A stretch of 64,000 bases of DNA, taken from the NCBI RefSeq assembly GCF_030159995.1, contig NZ_BSNM01000016.1, forward strand, positions 434,001-498,000, read 5' to 3'. Source of the stretch: Litoribrevibacter albus. Lineage in GTDB: Bacteria > Pseudomonadota > Gammaproteobacteria > Pseudomonadales > Litoribrevibacteraceae. Numbering within the stretch: the stretch's first letter is position 1; each line of letters begins with the position of its first letter. The notes below the pieces were generated by a model. The model saw nothing but the letters and a program-made list of their open reading frames with translations. It did not search any database and was not told where the DNA came from. Positions 54,595 to 62,022 of this stretch are shown here, one piece after another. The translations under genes were made by a program, and so were the position numbers.

Positions 54595-54771
54595 CTAAAC
54601 CTCAGGTTTCTCGTTAATTTTTTCTAAAATATTCTGAAACATCATCAGATCGTTTGTGATTTCAACGGAATCATCGCTTTCAGGATCAAGAATGGACTTT
54701 CTCTTTTTAAGGTTTTCCATTGTTTGTTTGACTGAGTAGCGAATTAGCCTTAGCTCCATTGTATTAAACAT
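54595..54771 (-). CDS. Small partner (probable antitoxin) of the Tse2-like toxin
   Basis: Encodes 58 residues starting MFNTMELRLIRYSVKQTMEN, largely helical and charged, with no recognised fold. The ATG at 54771 lies one base after the toxin stop codon and is preceded by AGGGA inside the toxin gene end. An in-frame codon at 54816 inside the toxin gene is less likely. Size, position directly after a toxin-like gene and tight coupling fit an antitoxin, here toxin-first in order. This is inference from arrangement; no sequence family was recognised. Confidence 0.6.
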   Translation of the reverse strand: MFNTMELRLIRYSVKQTMENLKKRKSILDPESDDSVEITNDLMMFQNILEKINEKPEV

Positions 54772-54772
54772 T

Positions 54773-55189
54773 CTATTTTTCCCTAGCTCTTCTGTACTCG
54801 TTGAGGTTAACTGCATATTCTTCCGCCCACGCTTTTAGTTTTTTCTTCCAAGTATCAACGTGAATATCAGTTAGAGATCTAATTGTATAGTGACCTTTAA
54901 ACTTACCATTAGTTAAGTCTTTAGATATGGTGAAGCCGTGTGGTAAAGGTGTGTCTTTTGGTAAAACCCACCAATCAGAACCAAATGAAAAATTTGGTGC
55001 ATTAAACAAACTTAATCCGCCTGAACTTGAATCAATCATTTTAGTTTCGGCATTGATCTTTACATCATAGACCTGGTCTTCTGATCTAGGAGGCAATGTC
55101 CTTAGATAATCAAATTTAGGCTTAGTTGGCGTGCCTCCTCTGAAAAGATCTACAGGTATTTTTATGTAAAACTCAATTGGTGTATGCAT
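54773..55189 (-). CDS. Tse2-like ADP-ribosyltransferase-type toxin
   Basis: Encodes 138 residues. The central and C-terminal parts follow the pattern of Pseudomonas Tse2: 'SSGGLSLFNAPNFSFGSDWW' parallels its 'DTGGTSVFDRAGVLRRADGD', then 'VLPKDTPLPHGFTISKD' parallels 'VIPDGTDIPPDLKVKQD', then 'KGHYTIRS' parallels 'ATHYTIMP'. Tse2 is a cytotoxic NAD-dependent ADP-ribosyltransferase-like protein exported by type VI secretion in P. aeruginosa. No secretion gene is near, so a chromosomal toxin-antitoxin role with the 58-residue downstream protein is more likely. The match is by eye and covers about 90 residues. Confidence 0.65.
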   Translation of the reverse strand: MHTPIEFYIKIPVDLFRGGTPTKPKFDYLRTLPPRSEDQVYDVKINAETKMIDSSSGGLSLFNAPNFSFGSDWWVLPKDTPLPHGFTISKDLTNGKFKGHYTIRSLTDIHVDTWKKKLKAWAEEYAVNLNEYRRAREK

Positions 55190-55276
55190 ATCATAGTCCC
55201 TTTTGATATTTCAAATTAATGTTTCGAACAAATGTTGTCGCAACCTAATCCTTTTAGATCCCAAAGCCAATCGCAC

Positions 55277-55834
55277 TTAAGCACTGGTTTTCATAGGATC
55301 TCTGACCAACAAACCAATTTTATGGAAAAGCCTGTACCTTTGTAACACAAGTATTAATCCTTCAGCACCTGTGACGAAAACTGCTTTTCGTGATGAGCTC
55401 TGAAAATCAAAGAATGACAGGACAGCCAATCTAAGAAAACACTCAGTCCAATCAACCAATGCAAGATAATCCGTTAAGAGAACAGGCAAACCCTTCTTTG
55501 GTTCGTTATTCGGGTACCCCGTAAAAGGAAGCAAGCTCCTAACTTGCTCTTTAGGTGAATTAGAATCTTCAGTCTTAACGGCTTTAAGATAGTGCTTTTT
55601 AACGGAAGTATGGTCTGAATGTTCCGGAACTCTTGCCATTTTGGCCCGAACAGCGTTGAGATCCACATAGGCCATGCAGGCCAGCAATGCTTTTTCATCT
55701 AAAAGGGCTTGAGATTTCAAGCGACCCTCCCAGAACCTACCACTACATTGCGCTTCTCTGGCAATAGTTTCGTTCAACACTCTCATGAACCAGCTAATAC
55801 CCTGTAAACGCTCTCGCCATTTGGAAATAAGCAA
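55277..55834 (-). pseudogene. REP-associated tyrosine (Y1) transposase, broken remnant
   Basis: The frame carries the middle of a TnpA-REP-type protein: 'ISWFMRVLNETIAREAQCSGRFWEGRLKSQALLDEKALLACMAYVDLNAVRAKMA' and later 'KKGLPVLLTDYLALVDWTE'. The N-terminal third with the HUH metal motif and most of the region before the tyrosine are missing, and after about residue 130 the expected continuation is lost, as if by frameshift. The remnant lies between two copies of a REP-like element. It cannot be active and is a relic of the element that disturbed the surrounding cassette array. Confidence 0.8.
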
Positions 55835-55922
55835 ATCAAGAATGATCTTCTCGCCTTAATTCAACTCTTTGTATTGAAGGAATTTAGTGGAAGTGGGCAA
55901 GATCAACGCCAAATTTAGCCGT

Positions 55923-55956
55923 GCGCCTTGACAACCCCGGGTCATATAGATGTTAT
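55923..55956. repeat. REP-like 34-bp element, copy 2
   Basis: gcgccttgacaaccc...gggtcatatagatgttat lies directly after the stop codon of the TIR-like gene and overlaps that cassette's attC half site ACATAAC (minus strand). It is the second copy of the element at 54558-54592, and the broken transposase lies just beyond it. Confidence 0.75.
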
Positions 55957-55963
55957 GTGAATA

Positions 55964-56809
55964 TTACAATTCATCAACCTCGTTCATCATCGCACGGTGA
56001 ATACGTTCCATTAGATAACGAAACATACGATGATCCATTTTTTCATCGCAGTGCATAGAAAGCTCTTCGGTCTCCATCATTAATCGATGAAACTCTTTTT
56101 CCTGAACTTCTCTTGGCATATGTTTTCTTGTACTAAGTAACTTGTCCAATTTATTCGATATTCTTTCGTACTCAATTGACGAAAGACCTCCTTTGGATAT
56201 ACCTCTTCTGTTCTCCATTAGAGATATTTCCATCATCTTCCGCATGTCGTTCAACTGAGTTTGCAAGACATCAATTGCAAATGCCTCTTTGTTGTCGCCT
56301 TCTAAAGTTGGAATACTTGCAGGATTACTTAAAGCCATGAGACGAACTATAGAGTTGACATTACCTTGTTGGCCTTCAGCTGCTTTAGTGGCAATTATCG
56401 CGTCAGTCAATTCTTTCTGAGTTTTTAATACATCGTGATACTTCATCCCTTTGTCATATTCTAAGTATCGCAAAGGACCAATATCAAAGATTTTAGGGGT
56501 TCCTTTTTCCTGAATAAGGACTACAGGTTTATCGAATGCTTGCCGTATACCAAGCTCAAATAAAACATTAGGATTACGCGAACTTAGATCACAAATAGCA
56601 ATCGGTGCATCAATTAGTTGTTTAAGTATATCTAAGTGGATAAAGTTTGTTTCTTTTACTTCATCTGCACGTCGGGAAGTAAACTCTGTATTTGAAACAG
56701 CAGGCTTAATAATATCTTCGTAAACTCGTTCAAAATGACCTTTATCATAACCATCAGCATCACTGATAGGCATTATGACAAAGCAATCTTTATTTTCTTT
56801 TCGTGCCAT
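55964..56809 (-). CDS. TIR-like / nucleoside 2-deoxyribosyltransferase-like protein (cassette-borne)
   Basis: Encodes 281 residues. The N-terminal domain (about 8-115) opens with 'CFVIMPISDADGYDKGHFERVYEDII' and contains 'ICDLSSRNPNVLFELGIRQAF' and 'KPVVLIQE'. This is the fold shared by TIR-like and nucleoside 2-deoxyribosyltransferase-like domains, many of which cleave NAD or nucleosides in defence systems. The glutamate in NVLFELG is the likely catalytic residue. The rest is helical, with a probable coiled coil near 195-275. It lies in an integron-type cassette: GTTATGTGAA starts the cassette and its exact inverse TTCACATAAC follows the stop codon. No sensor gene such as a nucleotide cyclase is adjacent. 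Confidence 0.65.
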   Translation of the reverse strand: MARKENKDCFVIMPISDADGYDKGHFERVYEDIIKPAVSNTEFTSRRADEVKETNFIHLDILKQLIDAPIAICDLSSRNPNVLFELGIRQAFDKPVVLIQEKGTPKIFDIGPLRYLEYDKGMKYHDVLKTQKELTDAIIATKAAEGQQGNVNSIVRLMALSNPASIPTLEGDNKEAFAIDVLQTQLNDMRKMMEISLMENRRGISKGGLSSIEYERISNKLDKLLSTRKHMPREVQEKEFHRLMMETEELSMHCDEKMDHRMFRYLMERIHRAMMNEVDEL

Positions 56810-56844
56810 AGTGATTAATCCATTCTAGCTTACAGGTTCAATTC

Positions 56845-56934
56845 ACATAACGCCCCGCTAAATGCAGAGCAGTAGTAACTCCAGAGGTAGCCACGCTTAT
56901 TGTAGCCGTAACAAATTTGAACTACTTGTTAAGC
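56845..56934 (-). other. Integron attC recombination site
   Basis: On the minus strand R'' GCTTAAC (containing the stop codon of the NYN gene) is followed by AAGTA and L'' GTTCAAAT. The distal side has L' ATTTAGC, GGGGC and R' GTTATGT. L'' and L' pair except for one wobble and one unpaired C, the characteristic extrahelical base. The site is 90 bp long, within the attC range, and lies between two cassette genes. Confidence 0.75.
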
Positions 56935-57687
56935 ATTCTTGGGCCTATAGGCAACGATATTTACCGTACCTTTGCCTTTATATTTCTTCATTTCAAAATC
57001 ATTACTAAGGCAATGAATGATCTCAGGTAACTTTGTCGCGCCATAAGTTCTCGGATCAAAATCAGGTGTTGATCTTTTCACAAATGACCCTGCAGATGAG
57101 ACATTCGCCCAGCCATCATCATCTTGGTACTGTTCCCAAGCTTTTTTAAGCAGAGGTAATAATTCTAATGCACTCGTTTTCTCTGTAGCGATATTTTCGT
57201 TAACTACAGGTTCCAATTCTAAAGGCGATGTAGAGACAATTTCAGCACCTAGGTTTTCAGTGAAAATAAAGTCATCGCAAGCATTTCTGAATGAGATTGG
57301 CGTCTTCTTTTCTCCGACGCCGAAAACAAATATCTCTGACTCTCTATGTCGAGAAGCTAACTTCGTAAAATCACTGTCACTTGAAACCAAAGCAAAAGCA
57401 TCGAATTTATTGGAATAAAGCAAGTCCATTGCATCAATTATCATTGATGCATCTGTTGAGTTTTTACCTGTCGTGTAAGCAAATTGCTGAATTGGCTGAA
57501 TTGCCAATTCATTTAAAGACTGCTTCCAGTTCTTTAGGTATTCGCTAGACCAGTCTCCATAGGCTCTTTTGATGACAATGTGACCATGAGCTGATATTTC
57601 ATCCAGTATTGCTTTCACTTTTGAATATTGGGCGTTGTCTGCGTCAATTAGTACAGCTACTTTTTTGTGATCATCCAAATCTTTCAT
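56929..57687 (-). CDS. NYN-domain protein with C-terminal LOTUS/OST-HTH domain (cassette-borne)
   Basis: Encodes 252 residues. The NYN (PIN-like ribonuclease) domain occupies about 8-150. The metal-binding acidic residues appear in 'VAVLIDADNAQ' (Asp15, Asp17), in 'STDASMIIDAMDLL' and in 'ALVSSDSDFTKLA'. A linker precedes a C-terminal winged-helix-like LOTUS/OST-HTH domain ('LELLPLLKKAWEQYQDDDGWANVSSAG', then 'FDPRTYGATKLPEII'). The combination suggests an RNA-cleaving or RNA-binding protein. The stop codon lies inside attC, and the cassette starts with GTTAAGC at 57719-57725, the exact inverse of its R'' site. Confidence 0.82.
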   Translation of the reverse strand: MKDLDDHKKVAVLIDADNAQYSKVKAILDEISAHGHIVIKRAYGDWSSEYLKNWKQSLNELAIQPIQQFAYTTGKNSTDASMIIDAMDLLYSNKFDAFALVSSDSDFTKLASRHRESEIFVFGVGEKKTPISFRNACDDFIFTENLGAEIVSTSPLELEPVVNENIATEKTSALELLPLLKKAWEQYQDDDGWANVSSAGSFVKRSTPDFDPRTYGATKLPEIIHCLSNDFEMKKYKGKGTVNIVAYRPKNA

Positions 57688-57950
57688 TCAAACTCCAATC
57701 CTGGTACAAGGTAAGGATGCTTAACAGCCAATTCTGCGTCCTAAGAACGAACATCAGTTTTCCCTAAAATGCGTCCTAACCCCTGACACATACATTATTA
57801 AAACAATAACCTAATACATGCTAGCAAGTATGTTAACCCCCAGCTGTGTCTACATAATGTAATTATTGAATTCCGAAAATGAGTCTTTAAATAGAATTTT
57901 TTTAGGAACAGATACTTAGAAGTCAATACGTCCCCAACGCCCCAATCAAC
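57688..57950. other. AT-rich region at the head of the cassette segment
   Basis: It contains the cassette core GTTAAGC and, beyond it, a direct repeat tgcgtccta (about 57737 and 57763) with aacccctgacac nearby. These resemble ends of REP/Y1-type elements. No integrase gene or promoter-like attI is recognised, and nothing else is supported. Confidence 0.45.
57719..57725 (-). other. Cassette core site GTTAAGC
   Basis: On the minus strand GTTAAGC fits GTTRRRY and is the exact inverse of the R'' box of the downstream attC (56928-56934). It therefore marks the recombined left edge of the NYN cassette, about 30 bp before the start codon. Confidence 0.65.
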
Positions 57951-59345
57951 CTACCTCGGCAACTGAATCCGCATCATCAGCCCACCTTCGGGAACATTAC
58001 CGGCTTCTATCGAGCCACCAACCGCTTCAATCTGACGCCGGGCCAGGGCCAAGCCCAGGCCAAATCCACCCGGTTTCTCTGCCGAGGGGTCGTGCATCTG
58101 TTGTTCAGAGCGCGACTTTTCTACTCGAAAGAAGGGCTGGAAGATGTCTTCACAGTACTGTTCGGGGACACCGGGGCCTTGGTCTTGTATCTCAACGGTG
58201 ACGGCATCCTGGTCGGAGGCAACCTGAACCGTCACCACGCCCCCAGCGGGGGTATATTTCAAGGCGTTACGAATGATGTTTTCCAGCGCCTGTGCCAAAG
58301 CCCGATGACTGCTGCTGGGCAGAATGATGCTCTCAGGGAAATGGATGTCGATGCGTCGATCCGGGTATTCAAACTGGGCGTCTTCCACCAGCAGCTCCAA
58401 GAGCTCGATCAAATCCACTTCTTCTTCGTTGAGGCGTGGTTTTTCATTCTCCAGCCAAGCCAGAGTCAGTGTGTCTTCTACCAGCTGCCGCATGGTGATG
58501 GATTCTTTCTTCAGGCGCTGCATGGATTCTTCGGTTTTAATGCCGTGTTCGATGCAGTCCACCGCCATGTCGATGCGGGCCAGAGGCGTCCGTAATTCAT
58601 GCGACAAGTCCGCAATCAGTTGGCGTTGCGTCAGAATCAAAGAGCCTATCTTGGCGGTCATGGCGTCGAAGGTTTCTGCCAGTGCCGACAGTTCATCGTT
58701 CCGAGTCCCAAGAAAGCTTTTCACCCGTACCTCGTAATTGCCCTTACTGAACTGCCGGGTGGCCCGTTCCAGTTGTTGAAGCGGCAGCATGACGTGTCGG
58801 TACAGCACCAAAGCCACCGCCGTCAGAAGAATCAAGGGCAAGGCAATTTGTAATAACAGATGGGTGTATTGCAGATAAGCACCCGGTCGCATCCGCTGCG
58901 GTAGCTGAATCAAAAAGTGCAGGTTGCGTTCACTGAATTCGCCCCCTTCAAAGGTGATGTCCATAATCGGGTTTTCTTTGAAATAGAGGTGAATCTTCCA
59001 CTCGACACTGCGCCCGAGTCGAAAGCCTTCTTTAAACTGATCAGACAAATAGCCATTGGCGAGCGGTATCACTTGCGAACTCACCACCGCCGCCCAGGTT
59101 TGTTCTTCTTCCTGCAACGCCTGTAACCATCGGGCCAATGCCTGCTCACCGTCATTCACCAGAATCGACTCGGCAGTCTGCCCCATGTTCAGTAATTCTT
59201 GCTGATATTCCTCGGCGATGTAACTCATTCGGTGTTCGGTGCGTTTGGTCAGCACATCCACCGCCCAAAACAGCAATACCGTGCCGGCCGCAATGGTCCA
59301 GCACAGTCGCCACATCAGTGGCTTATTCTTTGGCAGCGAAATCAA
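57951..59345 (-). CDS. Two-component sensor histidine kinase (OmpR-partner type)
   Basis: Encodes 464 residues. A transmembrane helix lies near 11-28, a periplasmic loop of about 125 residues follows, then a second helix near 162-182, HAMP (185-237), the H-box 'LIADLSHELRTPLARIDM' near 250 and an HATPase with 'NIIRNALKY', 'QDQGPGVPEQY' and 'GFGLGLALARRQIEA'. The TTG at 59345 is preceded by GAGGAG at ideal spacing, so I prefer it to an internal ATG at 59315. It lies 63 bp downstream of its response-regulator gene. Beside siderophore genes and under a Fur-box promoter, it probably responds to iron or a siderophore, like PfeS/PirS. Confidence 0.9.
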   Translation of the reverse strand: MISLPKNKPLMWRLCWTIAAGTVLLFWAVDVLTKRTEHRMSYIAEEYQQELLNMGQTAESILVNDGEQALARWLQALQEEEQTWAAVVSSQVIPLANGYLSDQFKEGFRLGRSVEWKIHLYFKENPIMDITFEGGEFSERNLHFLIQLPQRMRPGAYLQYTHLLLQIALPLILLTAVALVLYRHVMLPLQQLERATRQFSKGNYEVRVKSFLGTRNDELSALAETFDAMTAKIGSLILTQRQLIADLSHELRTPLARIDMAVDCIEHGIKTEESMQRLKKESITMRQLVEDTLTLAWLENEKPRLNEEEVDLIELLELLVEDAQFEYPDRRIDIHFPESIILPSSSHRALAQALENIIRNALKYTPAGGVVTVQVASDQDAVTVEIQDQGPGVPEQYCEDIFQPFFRVEKSRSEQQMHDPSAEKPGGFGLGLALARRQIEAVGGSIEAGNVPEGGLMMRIQLPR

Positions 59346-59408
59346 CGCCTGCTCCTCAGTCGGTCAATTAAAGCCTTTATCAATTAAAACCATCATTCAA
59401 AACCGTAT

Positions 59409-60104
59409 TCAATTAAAGCAATAGCCTTTGCCGTGTACGGTGGCGAGACGATCTGCCGGCATACCCGCGTCCATTAGTTTGCGCCGCACCCGGCTGAGGT
59501 GCATATCCAGGCTGCGGTCATATCGGCTGAACTCCCGTTCCAGCACCGACTGATACAAATAGGGTTTGGTGAGCACTTCGTTATGGTTTTCCAACAGCGT
59601 CCATAACAGCTTGAATTGAATCGGGGTAAGGCTGATCGACTGTCCGTCATAACGGACACTCTGCCGATTTCTGTCCACGGACAGCACATCCACCGTCAGA
59701 GAGTTCACCTGAGCCTGCGGTTTGATCATGCCCCAGGAGCGACGCAGCAGAGCATCGATCCGTAATACCAGTTCGGTAAAATTAAAGGGCTTCGGCAGGT
59801 AATCATCGGCACCGCTGGAATAGCCCTGTATGCGCTCTTCTTCCGCCCCACAGGCGGTCAGCATCATGACTGGCGTGTGCTTGCTTTTACGCAGTTTGCT
59901 GAGCACCGAAAAGCCATCCATCGTGGGCAACAGCACATCCAGCAGAATCAGATCAAACTTATCACTTAAAGCGCTCAGTAAACCTTGTTCACCGTCGTGA
60001 CACTGCCGAATCCGGAATCCCCGGCCAGCGAGCAGGTCGGCCAATTGATTGTTTAAGGTAATGTCGTCTTCAATGATTAAAATACTGGGAGAACGTGCTT
60101 CCAT
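59409..60104 (-). CDS. OmpR-family response regulator
   Basis: Encodes 231 residues. The receiver has acidic residues 'IIEDD', the phosphoacceptor at about Asp56 ('LILLDVLLPTMDG') and 'LPKPFNFTELVLRIDALLRR'. The C-terminal winged helix has 'LTPIQFKLLWTLLENHNEVLTKPYLYQSVL' and ends 'RLATVHGKGYCFN'. It is the first gene of the regulator-kinase operon and divergent from a MATE exporter gene. A Fur box lies in the 227-bp gap between them. Control of siderophore export or uptake genes is inferred from position. Confidence 0.92.
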   Translation of the reverse strand: MEARSPSILIIEDDITLNNQLADLLAGRGFRIRQCHDGEQGLLSALSDKFDLILLDVLLPTMDGFSVLSKLRKSKHTPVMMLTACGAEEERIQGYSSGADDYLPKPFNFTELVLRIDALLRRSWGMIKPQAQVNSLTVDVLSVDRNRQSVRYDGQSISLTPIQFKLLWTLLENHNEVLTKPYLYQSVLEREFSRYDRSLDMHLSRVRRKLMDAGMPADRLATVHGKGYCFN

Positions 60105-60154
60105 GATAATTGCCTGATCAGTGCGTACTGCTGTTTATGTAGTTTTCCCGTCAG

Positions 60155-60173
60155 GCTAATGCGAATCATTTTC
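60155..60173. promoter_or_regulatory. Fur box between response-regulator and MATE genes
   Basis: gctaatgcgaatcattttc matches gataatgagaatcattatc at 16 of 19 positions. It lies 51 bp upstream of the response-regulator start and 159 bp upstream of the MATE start, so it could control either or both. Confidence 0.7.
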
Positions 60174-60331
60174 ATTTTCAACAATGATTCGTCGCTTTAT
60201 TGATCTGTCACAAATGTAAATGATTATTGATTACTTTAATCAAGCTCCCTAGTATGCGCTGTCGAACACTTTTTTACCGATTTGGCTTTCACCGATCTGT
60301 GTGAAGCTAATTTTTACTTTGAGCGCGTGAT

Positions 60332-61801
60332 ATGTCTGACTCGGATATCTACCCAGTACCTCTTAATGACACTTTGAATAACCCCCTTAATGCCCCCCAG
60401 AATGACTCTCTTGATTCGGCTTTGCAGGGCACGACGGGTGATATGTCTGATGGCAACCCATCCCACACCTCACCGGTATTTACTGGCCCGATACTGCGGA
60501 CATTTTTTTATTATGTGATTCCATCCATCGTGGGCTTAATTGCCATAACCACCGCCAGTCTGGTCGATGGGGTGGTGGTCGGAAATTATCTCGGGCCCGA
60601 GGCACTGGCCGCCATTACCTTGCTCATTCCCTACTTCACCTTGCTGTTCGGCATTGCCTTGATGCTGGCCATTGGTGGCTCGGTACGTGTGGGAAAATAC
60701 ATTGGCGAGCAAAACATCGCCGCCGCATCCGCGATGTTCAGTAAATCACTGATCGCCACCTTTGTGATCAGCAGTGTCGCCGCGCTCATCACCAGTCTGG
60801 CGGACGATACCTTGTATCGAATATTGGGCGCCCCCGAGTCGCTGATACCAACACTCTCGGCGTATTTCCAGGTCATCACCTGGGTCATGGTGCTGCAACT
60901 GGTAACGATGGTGCTCTATTACTTTGTACGCGCTGACGATCACCCCATTCTTGCTACCAGTGCCCTGATCACCGGCGCCGTGCTCAACATTCTGTTCGAT
61001 ATCCTGTTCATCGGCTATCTCGATATGGGCATCGCTGGCGCGGCTTACGCCACCGGCATTGCACAAGTTATTCAGTTGCTGATTCTTGGTCGGTATTTCA
61101 TCAGCCCGAAGAAAACCCTGAGCTTTTCCCTACGACAGCAGCAATGGCGGGAATTAATCCACAGCGCCTATAACGGCGTGTCCGAGTTCATTAACGAATT
61201 ATCCGGGGGATTGATCATCTTCTTACTGAACTGGTTATTGATCAGTCGGATGGGCGTCGATGGTGTCGCAGCCTTCACCATCGTCAATTACCTGATCTTC
61301 CTCAGCCTGATGATGGCCTATGGCATTGCCGATGCGTTGCACTTACTGGTCAGCCAGAATTTTGGAGCGCAGAATCACCGACGCATTCAGCACTTCCTGA
61401 TGACCTCATTGTGCTCAGTGGCTCTTCTAGGCATTGGCCTTGTGTGCCTGCTTACACTGGCCCAGACCTCAGTTGTTCACGCTTTTTTGGATGCAGATCA
61501 AACCCACATTGCTGAACTTTCACAAACCCTCATTGGCTTCATTTGGCCGCTATTTTTAGTGAACGGCGCCAACATCATGCTGTCGTGTTACCTCACCGCC
61601 ATACATCAACCGACGCCGTCAGCGGCGGTGGCTTTGTCCCGAAGCCTGCTCTTACCGGGCGGCTTATTGCTGGTGTTGTTTTGGTTGCTCCCAGGCTGGT
61701 CGTTCCTAACCGCGTTGCCTATCGCAGAGTGGCTGACCTTTCTGCTAGCCTGTGTGCTGTGCTTCCGCTGGCGACCGTCTCAGCTTGCTCGCCAGCGTTA
61801 A
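60332..61801 (+). CDS. MATE-family efflux transporter, probable siderophore exporter
   Basis: Encodes 489 residues with twelve predicted helices in two MATE halves ('TTASLVDGVVVGNYLGPEALAAITLLIPYF' near 70-99, 'NGVSEFINELSGGLIIFLLNWLLISRMG' near 277-304). The N-terminal 45 residues are a hydrophilic Asn/Leu/Asp-rich extension with imperfect NDTLNNPLNAP-type repetition; an internal ATG at 60443 could be the true start. Between a Fur-box promoter and an NIS siderophore synthetase gene, export of the newly made siderophore is the likely job, but MATE specificity cannot be read from sequence. Confidence 0.85.
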   Translation: MSDSDIYPVPLNDTLNNPLNAPQNDSLDSALQGTTGDMSDGNPSHTSPVFTGPILRTFFYYVIPSIVGLIAITTASLVDGVVVGNYLGPEALAAITLLIPYFTLLFGIALMLAIGGSVRVGKYIGEQNIAAASAMFSKSLIATFVISSVAALITSLADDTLYRILGAPESLIPTLSAYFQVITWVMVLQLVTMVLYYFVRADDHPILATSALITGAVLNILFDILFIGYLDMGIAGAAYATGIAQVIQLLILGRYFISPKKTLSFSLRQQQWRELIHSAYNGVSEFINELSGGLIIFLLNWLLISRMGVDGVAAFTIVNYLIFLSLMMAYGIADALHLLVSQNFGAQNHRRIQHFLMTSLCSVALLGIGLVCLLTLAQTSVVHAFLDADQTHIAELSQTLIGFIWPLFLVNGANIMLSCYLTAIHQPTPSAAVALSRSLLLPGGLLLVLFWLLPGWSFLTALPIAEWLTFLLACVLCFRWRPSQLARQR

Positions 61802-61948
61802 TTCAACACGATTAATTCGGTACGGTTAATCAGGTACGTTAAGTAGGCGCTGAAGTCAGTCCCAAAGCGCCTACAGTCAGCCCGAAAACAAAACGAAACA
61901 GCCCTCAAGTTTGCCAGTCAGGTAACAAATGTAACTATTGTTGCAATT

Positions 61949-61967
61949 GATAAGCATTCTCATTAGA
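61949..61967. promoter_or_regulatory. Fur box upstream of the NIS synthetase gene
   Basis: On the minus strand tctaatgagaatgcttatc matches gataatgagaatcattatc at 15 of 19 positions. It lies 56-74 bp upstream of the synthetase start. Confidence 0.7.
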
Positions 61968-62022
61968 TTCATTTCCTCATTCTATATGTTCTTTCTTCAG
62001 ACAGGAAAATGAGGACTTCCCC

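Noticed and set aside
55277..55834. Functional transposase
   Set aside because: The HUH region is missing and the C-terminal frame is lost, so it is a remnant.
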